DNA from: Avimuribaculum sp964395975
GTDB lineage: Bacteria > Bacteroidota > Bacteroidia > Bacteroidales > Muribaculaceae
Direction of reading: 5' to 3'
Assembly: GCA_964395975.1 (NCBI GenBank)
Contig: CAYNBZ010000050.1
Coordinates: forward strand, 1-18,000
Length of the DNA stretch: 18,000 nucleotides
Shown: piece by piece, positions 8,286 to 17,000 of the stretch
How the letters are laid out: every line of letters starts with the position of its first letter
Position numbering within the stretch: the stretch's first letter is position 1
Notes under the pieces: generated by a model
Databases searched by the model: none
What the model saw: the letters and a program-made list of their open reading frames with translations, nothing else
What the model was told of the DNA's origin: nothing
Made by a program: the position numbers and the translations under genes

Positions 8286-10070
8286 CTATAACTCCTTGGT
8301 CTTTTCAGCAAGCCACTGCTTCTCAATATCATTCAAATATGGCGAGAGGCGATCAAATACATGCTTATGATAATTGTTTACTTGATTAATCTCTTGTTCA
8401 GTAAGCATCGTAGTATCGATTAACGAACTGTCATAAGGGAACAACGTCAACACCTCAAACTTATAAAAATCCCCGAACTCTTTGGATTTCTCTCCCTCAA
8501 CCGTCAATACCAAGTTTTCGATGCGTATGCCATATTTACCAGCCTTGTAAACACCGGGTTCGTCACTCGTTATCATACCAGGACGCAGCGTCGTGGGATT
8601 TTCATTGAGCCGTATATTTTGCGGTCCTTCATGCACAGCAAGGAAATGTCCCACACCATGCCCGGTGCCATGCAAATAACTCATGCCCTCTTCCCACAAA
8701 TATATGCGTGCAAGCGCATCAAGTTGGGATCCGCGAGTATCTACGGGGAACTGAGCACGCGCCAAAGCCAGATGTCCCTTAAGCACAAGCGTGTAATCGT
8801 GAATCTCATCAGCGGTGGGATTGCCAAGCGAAATTGTACGAGTAATGTCGGTAGTCCCATCAAGATACTGTGCACCACTGTCTATCAGCAACAGTCCATC
8901 TGCTTTGAGTGTCGATGCACTCTCCTTACTTGCCGAATAATGCACAATGGCACCATGCTCTTTATAACCGGCTATCATGCCAAAACTGTCGCCACGATAC
9001 AACTCGCTTTTGCCTCGGAATTCCATGCCCTTATCCCACACATCAAGTTCAGTGTACTTCCCTGTAGCTGCATTTTCTTCAATCCACATAAACAGACGTA
9101 CAAGAGCTACACCGTCGCGTTCCATCGCCTTGCGTGTTCCCGCAAGCTGCACATCATTTTTCACAGCCTTCAACATTGCAACAGGCGACGCAGCGTACAC
9201 TTTCATGCAATCAAGCACACGTCCAAGGGTGTCGCTCACACGATATGGATCGAGCAAGATAGTTTCGTGCGTGCTTAAACGATTCAGATAATCTTTCACC
9301 TCATCATACGGTTTCACCTTTACACCAATCTCTTTAAGATAGTCACGCACCCCTTCATCCAATTTCACCTCATCGACAAACAACACACACTCCTTACTCG
9401 AAAGGTATAGATATGAAATAAACACCGGCGTGAAAGCCACATCTTCGCCGCGCAAGTTAAGTGTCCATGCAATCTCATCGAGTGATGGCATAAAAATCGA
9501 GTCCGCACCTTTCTTTTCGACTTCAGCAAGCACTCTGCCGATTTTGCTCAATGCACTTTCTCCAGCATATTTCTCTTCGTGAATGTATATTTTACCTATA
9601 GGACGCGACGGACGCCCATCGGTCCATATTCGGTCGGCAATGTCAAAATCAGAAGCAAAGCGCAACCCGTTACGCCCGCACATCTCTTCAAGTTCAGCCG
9701 CCTTGGCTATGGAGAACAGATAGCCATCTACTGCAAGCACTGTCCCATCAGGCATGTTATCAGCAAGCCATTCATTGATAGATGCATCACCCGCGACATC
9801 TTCCTTGTGCATGTCGAATCCCGAATCTTCAAGCTCGACTGCCGCCTGCAAGAAGTAGCGCGAGTCAGTCCACAACCCCGCTTTATCCAATGTTACCACT
9901 GCCGTACCATTGCTGCCTGTAAATCCGCTCACCCAATTACGTAATTTCCAATGGTCGCTCACATATTCACTTTGATGAGGATCGGTACCGGGAATTATTA
10001 CCGCCCCTACTCCGAGACGACGCATTTCAGCGCGCAACGCCTCAAGATTTTTTACCGTTTCTTTACTCAT
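8286..10070 (-). CDS. M24B aminopeptidase P family protein (Xaa-Pro aminopeptidase)
   Basis: Cytoplasmic metallopeptidase of 594 residues expected to remove the first residue from peptides with proline in second position. It has the three-domain layout of long aminopeptidase P proteins: two creatinase-like N-terminal domains (about 1-150 and 155-300), a pita-bread catalytic domain (about 305-530) and a C-terminal tail. The five metal ligands can be placed by motif: D397 (LIDSGAQY), D408 (GTTDITRT), H471 (GTGHGVGH), E504 (SDEPGVY) and E518 (RIENL). Spacing agrees with human APP1 (D-x10-D and E-x13-E). No signal peptide is visible. It ends TTA-TAG, then CGT and the ATG of the gamma-carbonic-anhydrase-like gene, making a two-gene operon. 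Start ATG 10070 is supported by a conserved N-terminus immediately after it. Confidence 0.94.
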   Translation of the reverse strand: MSKETVKNLEALRAEMRRLGVGAVIIPGTDPHQSEYVSDHWKLRNWVSGFTGSNGTAVVTLDKAGLWTDSRYFLQAAVELEDSGFDMHKEDVAGDASINEWLADNMPDGTVLAVDGYLFSIAKAAELEEMCGRNGLRFASDFDIADRIWTDGRPSRPIGKIYIHEEKYAGESALSKIGRVLAEVEKKGADSIFMPSLDEIAWTLNLRGEDVAFTPVFISYLYLSSKECVLFVDEVKLDEGVRDYLKEIGVKVKPYDEVKDYLNRLSTHETILLDPYRVSDTLGRVLDCMKVYAASPVAMLKAVKNDVQLAGTRKAMERDGVALVRLFMWIEENAATGKYTELDVWDKGMEFRGKSELYRGDSFGMIAGYKEHGAIVHYSASKESASTLKADGLLLIDSGAQYLDGTTDITRTISLGNPTADEIHDYTLVLKGHLALARAQFPVDTRGSQLDALARIYLWEEGMSYLHGTGHGVGHFLAVHEGPQNIRLNENPTTLRPGMITSDEPGVYKAGKYGIRIENLVLTVEGEKSKEFGDFYKFEVLTLFPYDSSLIDTTMLTEQEINQVNNYHKHVFDRLSPYLNDIEKQWLAEKTKEL

Positions 10071-10384
10071 TTGTAATTTTAATATCGTTGTTTAACCACA
10101 CTATCTAATTCCTATATTGCCACAGCTATTACTCTCTGCCTTACATTATCCAATTACACACAGCAACAGCAATCCACAAAATCAATAGTGTTCCACAAAC
10201 TTACTAAATATTTCCCGATAATTCGGCACACACATTATCAAATATTCAAGTCACACACCAAAATTGACAAATAAAAAACATGGTTGCAATAAGTACCCTA
10301 TTCATATCAATACATTTTTAGCTATTCTTTTTGCCCATACCCATGCCTTTCACTATTTTTGCAAAAATTTTCACATAACAATTC
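10071..10384. other. Divergent intergenic region between aminopeptidase and racemase-like genes
   Basis: An AT-rich 314-base spacer with no supportable gene. It holds the racemase promoter (10330-10361). On the minus strand a single -7-like box TAAGTTTG (10203-10196) might serve the aminopeptidase operon with a leader of about 120 bases, but no -33 partner is present. I see no repeats or RNA genes. Confidence 0.4.
10330..10361 (+). promoter_or_regulatory. Promoter of the racemase-like gene
   Basis: TTTG at 10330-10333, 20 bases, then TATTTTTG at 10354-10361, a near-perfect Bacteroidetes two-box promoter. Transcription would start near 10367, leaving only about 18 bases before the ATG, so any regulation through the leader is unlikely. 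Confidence 0.65.
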
Positions 10385-11125
10385 ATGGAAAAAGAATATA
10401 AATATTTAGAAGATAACATTTGTAAGGTAATCGGAGTGATTGGAGGCGTGAGTTGGGCATCATCCGACACATATTATCGCCGCATGAACGAAGTGATGCG
10501 CGACCGATATGGTTCGCTCTATTCGGCCAACGTGCTGATGTATTCAATTCCGTTTCATAGTTTCGCAGCTCAAGAACGCCTTGCTGCAGCAGGTGACTGG
10601 ACGATGATGACATCTATGATGGTTGATGCCGCAATGCGCCTTAAAGCCGGTGGCGCACAAGTAATTGTCATTGCATCCAACACACTCAATTCACTTGCTT
10701 CTGTGATAGAAGAACAAGTAGGAGTCAAAGTGCTGAACATAATAGAGATTGTAGGGAAAAAAATCATTGAAACAGGCTTAAAAAAAGTTATATTGCTCGG
10801 AACCAAGCATACGATGGAAAATGAATTTTACCGTCCTACACTCGAAAAGAAATTCGGTCTTGAAGTGCTTGTGCCAAATCTCGATGAGCGCAATTATATA
10901 AATGATGTGATTTTTGATGAATTGTGCAACGACATAATAAAAGAAGAATCACGCAAAGGATACACTAACATCATTAACCGTCTAAAACAAGAAGGTGGCG
11001 AGGGTGTTATATTAGGATGCACCGAAATCCCATTGCTCATAAGCAATAAAGATGTCGATATTCCTATATTCGACACTACCGAACTACATGCTGTTGCAGC
11101 AATCGACTATGCTACACAGAAATAA
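10385..11125 (+). CDS. Aspartate/glutamate racemase family protein with Ser/Cys active site
   Basis: A 246-residue cytoplasmic protein of the Asp/Glu/hydantoin racemase superfamily, closest in pattern to the YgeA-like amino acid racemases. Conserved blocks are VIGVIGGVSW (residues 15-24), the first active-site loop IASNTLN (96-102), LLGTKHTME (137-145), the second active-site loop ILGCTEIPLL (209-218) with C212, and the final DTTELHAVAA. In standard family members the residue just before the first NT is a catalytic Cys; in E. coli YgeA I recall a Thr there. Here it is Ser98, and the usual His after NT is Asn102. It may thus not be a normal two-base racemase. The start gives a leader of about 13 residues before the core, slightly long for the family, but no closer ATG exists. 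The gene is monocistronic with its own strong promoter; its substrate is not predictable from context. Confidence 0.85.
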   Translation: MEKEYKYLEDNICKVIGVIGGVSWASSDTYYRRMNEVMRDRYGSLYSANVLMYSIPFHSFAAQERLAAAGDWTMMTSMMVDAAMRLKAGGAQVIVIASNTLNSLASVIEEQVGVKVLNIIEIVGKKIIETGLKKVILLGTKHTMENEFYRPTLEKKFGLEVLVPNLDERNYINDVIFDELCNDIIKEESRKGYTNIINRLKQEGGEGVILGCTEIPLLISNKDVDIPIFDTTELHAVAAIDYATQK

Positions 11126-11219
11126 TTCCTAACTTTATGCAGGGCTATAATATTTTTCTTTGATTAATTCAAAATAAATTGAAGAAAAAGGATAACGTGA
11201 AATCACTGCGTTAGAAAAC

Positions 11220-11240
11220 AGCAGGCAGCACTTGCCTGCT
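11220..11240 (-). terminator. Hairpin, probable terminator on the minus strand
   Basis: AGCAGGCA (11220-11227) pairs perfectly with TGCCTGCT (11233-11240) around a 5-base loop. On the minus strand it is followed by GTTTTCTAA, a moderate T-rich tract; on the plus strand the following bases are not T-rich. It lies about 20 bases past the stop of the small minus-strand frame at 11261-11389. Confidence 0.4.
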
Positions 11241-11260
11241 TGTGTTCAGCGACTATGGTT

Positions 11261-11389
11261 TCAGGGAACGCAACCATTGTTTCTATGGTAGCCACAAAAT
11301 GGAGCTATACGTTCACAACACAACTTCTGCTCACACATTTTCATGCATAATGTAGCGTATCTTTTGCGGATTATCTTTGACTTATTCAT
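11261..11389 (-). CDS. Possible small Cys-rich peptide or gene remnant (42 residues)
   Basis: From ATG 11389-11387 the frame codes for 42 residues, basic at the N-terminus (MNKSKIIRKRYATLC) and with six cysteines at 15, 19, 24, 25, 32 and 40, ending GCVP. The frame is also open for about 33 codons upstream of this ATG without another ATG, which fits a longer degenerated gene as well as a real small one. A terminator-like hairpin follows on the same strand. No family is recognised and there is no signal peptide. Chance cannot be excluded; I report it because codon-level structure, terminator and Cys content coincide. Confidence 0.22.
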   Translation of the reverse strand: MNKSKIIRKRYATLCMKMCEQKLCCERIAPFCGYHRNNGCVP

Positions 11390-11615
11390 TGATGTCTGGA
11401 CAACATAAAGATGTTTACTTTTATTTTCCCATCTATACACCAGAATAAACGCATCTAAATTTTGCAGAATGGATTTTATGTGGTACCTTTAAAAGCACAA
11501 ACGTATGAACAGTCCACTGCTCTTTTTCTGAATTGACTGAGCCGTGTATTGAGCATACCAAAATCCATTTGCCGGAAGACATTCCGTTTGAAATAAATTC
11601 AAATCATTAAATCTT

Positions 11616-13670
11616 ATGAAACATCATTTTACATTCAAGGCAGGATTATCCATATTGTGCTTCCTGCTGGTAGTGTGCACCGCTACTGCCAAACGCTACA
11701 ATCTGACATCGCCCGACGGAAAACTGTCCATCTGCGTGGAAACCGGAGAGCAACTGACGTGGAGCATTGTCCACGATGGTACACCTGTATTACAACCCTC
11801 GGCATTGGCCCTGTATTGCACCGACGACAACCAGAACACTTTCATCTTCGGACAAAATGTAAAAGTATCCAAAGCTACACACAACACCGTGAACGACCGT
11901 TTTGCCACTCCTTTTTACAAAAAAGCCGAAGTAGAAGACCATTACAACATGCTTACATTAGCCTGCCGTGACGGATACGACGTAGAAATCCGCGCCTACA
12001 ACGATGGTGCAGCCTACCGCTTTGTAAGCAAGCGTGAAACTCCGTTTATCGTGACCAACGAAACGGTCGAATTCCGCTTCGATAAAGACTATCCGGCTTT
12101 CGTTCCCTATGTAAACGACAACCGTAGCGGCGAGCGTTATTGCTACTCTTTCGAATCGTATTATGATGAGGTGAAACTATCGGCAGTCTATGCCGACTCC
12201 CTGACGATTACTCCCCTCATGGTATGCTTGGACGGGGGCAAGAAGGCTGTAATCATGGAAGCCGGACTGAGTAATTACCCGGGTATGTTCCTGCTGAAAG
12301 ACAACGATACAAACTACGGACTGAAAGCCGAATTCCCGCCTTATCCCTTGGAAGAAGTGGTAGGAGGTCATAACCGGTTGAACCTGATTCCCACACAACG
12401 TGCCGATTATATTTACCGCCCCAACGGCAGCACCGATGGGCAACGCAGCTTCCCCTGGCGTGTCGTACTGGTTTCTACGTCAGATGGCCAGTTGGCAAAC
12501 AACGACATGGTGCAACGCCTCTCGCCAGCCTGCCGCATCGACGACACTTCGTGGATAAAGCCCGGCAAAGTGGCATGGGACTGGTGGAATGCCTGCACCC
12601 TGACCGGTGTGGACTTCAAGAGTGGCATGAACACGCCGACCTACAAGGCTTACATGGATTTTGCCGCAGCCAATCGGTTGGAGTACATCATCATAGACGA
12701 TGGATGGAGTGGCACCGAGTCACTGCTCGAAGGTCTGAATCCCGACATCGACCTGCAAGAACTCGTGGCATACGGGCAACAAAAGGGCGTAGGTATCATC
12801 TTATGGGCAAGCTGGCGCAACCTGACCCAAGGAACCGTGGACTGTACGGGTACGGAGGAGATTTTCCGCCATTATGCCGGCATGGGCATCAAGGGCTTCA
12901 AAGTGGATTTCTTCGACCGGGACGACCAGATAGTCATCGCTTCGGTGGAACGGATGGCCGACTACGCCGCACGCTATCACCTATTATTAGACTTGCATGG
13001 ACTTAAACCTTATGGTATACAACGCACATACCCAAACATCGTGAACTTCGAGGGAGTGAAAGGACTGGAAAACGCCAAATGGGAACCCATCGTAGACGAG
13101 ATGCCGGTACATGACTTCCCACGTTACGACGTCACCATCCCTTACTTGCGTATGTTGGCCGGACCATTGGACTATACTCCGGGAGCCATGCGTAATGCCA
13201 TCCGCAGCGAATTCCGTACCAGTAACGACCGACCCATGAGCATGGGGACGCGAGTGCACCAAATGGCGATGTACATCGTGTATGAAGCACCGCTGCAGAT
13301 GCTGGCCGACAGCCCCAGCCGCTACCTAAAGGAACAGGAATGCACCGATTTCATTGCCAAAGTGCCTACGATATTTGATGAAACCATAGTGTTAGAGGGA
13401 GAAGTGGGCGAATATATTGCCATGGCACGCCGCAAAGGTGACACATGGTACGTTGCAGCCATGACCAACTGGACACCACGGACGCTTGCTATCGACCTTT
13501 CTTTCCTGGGTGAAGGCAGCTACCGAACCGAAATCTTTGCAGACGGGATAAATGCCGACCGCGAAGCCACCGATTACAATAAGCAGACAAGTACCGTGTC
13601 GTCATCCGATCATATAGACATCAGCATGGCATCCGGCGGTGGATGGGCTGCCCGCATAGAGCGCAAATAG
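11616..13670 (+). CDS. GH97 glycoside hydrolase, retaining subgroup (alpha-galactosidase-like)
   Basis: Secreted 684-residue glycosidase. A signal peptide covers residues 1-25 (hydrophobic LSILCFLLVVC, cleavage after ATA). Residues 27-290 form the beta-super-sandwich domain, 300-560 the (beta/alpha)8 barrel (VAWDWWNA at 319-326, YIIIDDGWSG at 357-366, GPLDYTPGAM later), and the rest a C-terminal beta domain. The segment GFKVDFFDRDDQ places an aspartate, D431, where retaining GH97 enzymes such as BtGH97b have their nucleophile; inverting SusB-type alpha-glucosidases lack it. E485 in the GLEN segment fits the acid/base Glu by its 54-residue distance, and E479 fits a calcium ligand. Substrate is therefore likely alpha-galactoside or beta-L-arabinopyranoside, not starch. 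No SusC/SusD pair, sulfatase or sensor lies nearby, so it is not in a recognisable polysaccharide utilization locus here. Leucine codons lean to CTG more than in neighbouring genes. Confidence 0.93.
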   Translation: MKHHFTFKAGLSILCFLLVVCTATAKRYNLTSPDGKLSICVETGEQLTWSIVHDGTPVLQPSALALYCTDDNQNTFIFGQNVKVSKATHNTVNDRFATPFYKKAEVEDHYNMLTLACRDGYDVEIRAYNDGAAYRFVSKRETPFIVTNETVEFRFDKDYPAFVPYVNDNRSGERYCYSFESYYDEVKLSAVYADSLTITPLMVCLDGGKKAVIMEAGLSNYPGMFLLKDNDTNYGLKAEFPPYPLEEVVGGHNRLNLIPTQRADYIYRPNGSTDGQRSFPWRVVLVSTSDGQLANNDMVQRLSPACRIDDTSWIKPGKVAWDWWNACTLTGVDFKSGMNTPTYKAYMDFAAANRLEYIIIDDGWSGTESLLEGLNPDIDLQELVAYGQQKGVGIILWASWRNLTQGTVDCTGTEEIFRHYAGMGIKGFKVDFFDRDDQIVIASVERMADYAARYHLLLDLHGLKPYGIQRTYPNIVNFEGVKGLENAKWEPIVDEMPVHDFPRYDVTIPYLRMLAGPLDYTPGAMRNAIRSEFRTSNDRPMSMGTRVHQMAMYIVYEAPLQMLADSPSRYLKEQECTDFIAKVPTIFDETIVLEGEVGEYIAMARRKGDTWYVAAMTNWTPRTLAIDLSFLGEGSYRTEIFADGINADREATDYNKQTSTVSSSDHIDISMASGGGWAARIERK

Positions 13671-13818
13671 CAACTCGACATGGTTATGTGCCACTGACAG
13701 AGAAAGTGACGAAAGACAATAAGACGTTCATCCAATTTTTAGAAACTGAGGAACTGTTTTAAATTAATCAAAGGAAAATCAAAACAACTTCCTAGAACTC
13801 ATTTAGAATATCACAACA

Positions 13819-13874
13819 ATGGTCGGGAGCAAGGCAAAGCCAATTGGCCATCTACCATGCACCCGACCATTTTT
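13819..13874 (+). terminator. Branched hairpin terminator after GH97
   Basis: ATGGTCGGG (13819-13827) pairs perfectly with CCCGACCAT (13862-13870), followed by a T-run. The 34-base loop contains GGCAAAGCC and the palindrome GCCAATTGGC, so a branched fold is possible. It lies 148 bases past the GH97 stop, rather far for a simple terminator, so a small structured RNA is an alternative. Confidence 0.5.
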
Positions 13875-13958
13875 ATGCCTTTCATTAGCAATATTAACAT
13901 TAATTAAACAGCATAGTAGAATAAAACAACCTGTTTGTGTGTTAATTATTTGGAATTT

Positions 13959-13990
13959 CCATTTATTTCTATGTAATTAATAATAAATGG
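13959..13990 (+). promoter_or_regulatory. Operator-like inverted repeat upstream of the T9SS cargo gene
   Basis: CCATTTATT (13959-13967) and AATAAATGG (13982-13990) are perfect reverse complements, 14 bases apart, ending 2 bases before the -7 box. The arms are 23 bases apart start to start, about two helical turns, as expected for a dimeric DNA-binding protein. The region is AT-rich, so chance is a fair alternative. Confidence 0.35.
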
Positions 13991-13992
13991 AT

Positions 13993-14000
13993 TAAATTTG
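13993..14000 (+). promoter_or_regulatory. -7 promoter element of the T9SS cargo gene
   Basis: TAAATTTG matches TAnnTTTG exactly. Transcription would begin near 14006, about 41 bases before the ATG at 14047. No good TTTG is present at the -33 distance; the nearest is 40 bases upstream, which together with the dyad hints at activator dependence. Confidence 0.5.
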
Positions 14001-14046
14001 CGCAGAATTTAATTCATTATTCTACAAATCCAAAAACAACAACACA

Positions 14047-17000
14047 ATGCAAAAACCTACAAAATTCCTCTACAAGGTACTGCTGTGTGCTGCCATAATA
14101 AGCGCGACAACCGCTTCGGCAAAAAGCACACTCGACAAAGCAACGATAGAGAAACTTAAGGGCAACCCAAGTTTCATTACTATGCCTAAAACATCAAATT
14201 CTGCATTCTCGACTCAAAGCAAATTCTTAGCAACACCAAAGGCCGTTACTAATGAACCAACCTCTATCGGCACTGTTTCATCATGGGGTATACTCAACGG
14301 ACCGGATGGTAACGAGTGGTTGTACACACAAGAATTCACTTCACGTGGTTCGTATGACTACGCCTCATCAACAATTACCATATATAATTATGAAAATGAA
14401 CAAGTAGGAGAAGTTACTGTTACGATACCGGAAGACGAGTATGTGAATGACATACAAGTATTCGGCTACGTCACAAACAACTTCTTCGACAGTAATTCAA
14501 GCACATATGAAATAACAGTCTATATCAACAATGTGATAAACAATACCATACATGGTCGTATCGAAGTTTACACCCTTTCAGATGGATCCAAAATAGCCTC
14601 ATACGATGGAACTGCCGGCTTGTTTTATACAAATACTGTCAATTATACAACCTACAAACGCTACTTGATAGTACACGAAACCACTGATGATGATGGTGAA
14701 GAAATAACAAATATCGATGTCATTGCTCCGGCTTCGTATCAAAACGATTATACACCTTCGGTGGAACACACGTTCACCATCCCGACAGAAAACCTCATTT
14801 ACAGTGATGGTCAATACGCCAACATGTACTTTATCGATGACCAACCATATTTCGTTATTTCGCAATATGAACAACCGTACATGGAATATGGCGACAATTA
14901 CGACATGTCTGCTACTCCCGACAACAACTACGTTATTGCCGTTTACGACAGTGACTTTGAAGAAGTTGCAACTTTGCGAGTTCCAGTCACCCAAAATAGC
15001 GACGCGCTTTTCACTTTCTACACATTTGGCTACTTCTCAAACGACGACTTGAACCGTGGTACCTATAGCAATGACGATCAATTAAACTTCATTGTTTCGA
15101 GATATGACTACACGCTTTCAAGCGATGGCTATCTTTACAGCTTCGATGTTTACAACGAAGACGGAGAATTGATAATCACTATCGGAGAAGACATTTACCA
15201 ATGGCAGATGCTCAGCGATGTCGATGGTCAACCAAGCCAAGTTGCATTGATGCGCACTGGCAGCAACGAAACCATAGAAATGGTTGACCTGCCAAGCTGC
15301 GAACAAATAACTACATTCCCCGGTACACTTAATGGTGAATTACTTTCGACTGCATTCGACCGTTATCCGGTAAACAAAACCTACCAATATGTATTCGGAC
15401 TTGGCAGTGGCTACACTGATGACAGCGGCAACACAATCACTCGCGTAGGTTGGTACAACATCGACACTTCTCTCGACCATTACGTTAACATCAATCTTGG
15501 ACCTAACGCAATATATGCGTCACACCAGTTTGTCACAGGGTCGCTCAACCCCTATCTGTTCAATACCGATGATTTGCATGAATACATCATGCTTGCAAGT
15601 ATTTCACAAGATGACGGCACAAACGAAGTTGTTCTGTGTATAGCCAACGATGAGGGAGAAATAATTCGTCAATTTGGATCGGAGGATGGAAAAGGCTCCT
15701 ATAACTATGGGTACTTGAGCAATGCCAACGCAAATGGCGAGGTAAACCTTTTGATTGTTCATAGAGACGATGACTGGCAATATACAATCGACAATTATCC
15801 ATTGCCTTTTACTAAATTTGAAGGTGGTGGGACAGGTACCAAAGCAGATCCATACATTATTTCAACTGCCGGCGACCTCGACCAAATACGTAATACACCG
15901 TCCGCACACTATGCCCTTGGCAATAATATAGACATGAGCAACTTCTATGGCAGCTTTACCCCGATAGAAGAGTTTTCCGGCTCACTTGACGGACGTGGCT
16001 ACAACATCGATAACCTGACCATCGATGCCAGCGAGATGTACTCAGGACTTTTCTCTGATATATACAACACTAACGACACTATCTGTGACATAACATTCAA
16101 TAATCCGATTGTAAATCTGGATGCTTCGTGCTACAATGCAGGTGTTTTAGTAGGATATGTTTCAAGTGCAGGTGCCGGTTTCAATATTTCAAATGTACAC
16201 GTCAACAATGCTATATTCTCGGCTGATGACTCTTTCAGCGGCTCAATAGGCGGTATCGTCGGTATGATCACTTCATATTCTACCATTTCTGGTTGCTCTG
16301 TTAACGACATCACCATTGATGCACCATCAGGAAGTGATATAGGTGGTATTGCAGGAGAAATGCGCACAAGTGCAGCCATCTCGGCATCACGCGCAAGCGG
16401 TACAATCAATGCAAGTAGTGCTATTGGTGGTATCGTTGGTACAGGCGGCACAGGCTACACCGTTACCAACTGCTATGCCGACTTCCAAATCACCGGTACC
16501 AACACCATCGGCGGTATCGTCGGTAGCTCGGCTAGGAGCCTTGTAAGCAACTGTTATGCAACTGGTAGCATCACAGCTAACAGCAGCAATTATTCCGGTG
16601 CTTTCTGCGTAGGTGGTATCGCCGGTAAATTGACTTCTAACTGGAGCAATCCTGAAAGCACAACATCTGTAATCGAAAACTGCCTTGCAGCCATCGATGC
16701 AATTAATACAGCTGATGGTGAAGATGCTGTTGCTGTAGGTCGCATCGTAGGTTTCACAATTGCTGATGAAGATTACGAGGAAGGTGAAACTCGCTACACC
16801 GAACATGGCTTGACAAACAACTATGCCTTAGCGTCAATGACCATCAACGGTGCAACAGAGACCAGTGACGATACAACAGCAACCGCCGGTGCCGATGTAG
16901 CAGGAGAAGACCTCACTACAGAATTCTTCTCCAATACGCTTGGATTCTTATTTGGCACCACAATCGACTCTCCATGGAAAGAAACAAATTCCGGTATGCC

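Larger units (their letters stand above)
11126..11615. other. Structured 490-base intergenic region upstream of GH97
   Basis: No conventional gene is supported here. The region contains two adjacent hairpins (11193-11213 and 11220-11240), a minus-strand reading frame rich in Cys (11261-11389), a -7-like TATCTTTG at 11372-11379 on + that might lead to the GH97 gene with a long leader of about 230 bases, and a -7-like TACGTTTG on - (11505-11498). Neither box has a convincing -33 partner. The frame structure suggests a decayed gene or an old mobile-element remnant. Confidence 0.35.
13671..14046. other. Intergenic region between GH97 and T9SS cargo genes
   Basis: No gene is supported in these 376 bases. 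The region contains a terminator-like structure (13819-13874), an operator-like dyad (13959-13990) and the promoter of the downstream gene (13993-14000). The first 140 bases hold nothing I can assign. Confidence 0.5.

Noticed and set aside
16200..16660. Repeated GGTGGTATC-type DNA considered as a CRISPR array or tandem DNA repeat
   Set aside because: The repeats are irregularly spaced and in frame; they encode the GGIVG units of the GLUG-like region.
16131..16806. Long minus-strand frames (106 and 139 codons) opposite the T9SS cargo gene
   Set aside because: They mirror the repetitive Gly/Thr/Ile codons of the plus-strand gene and carry no recognisable motif or promoter.
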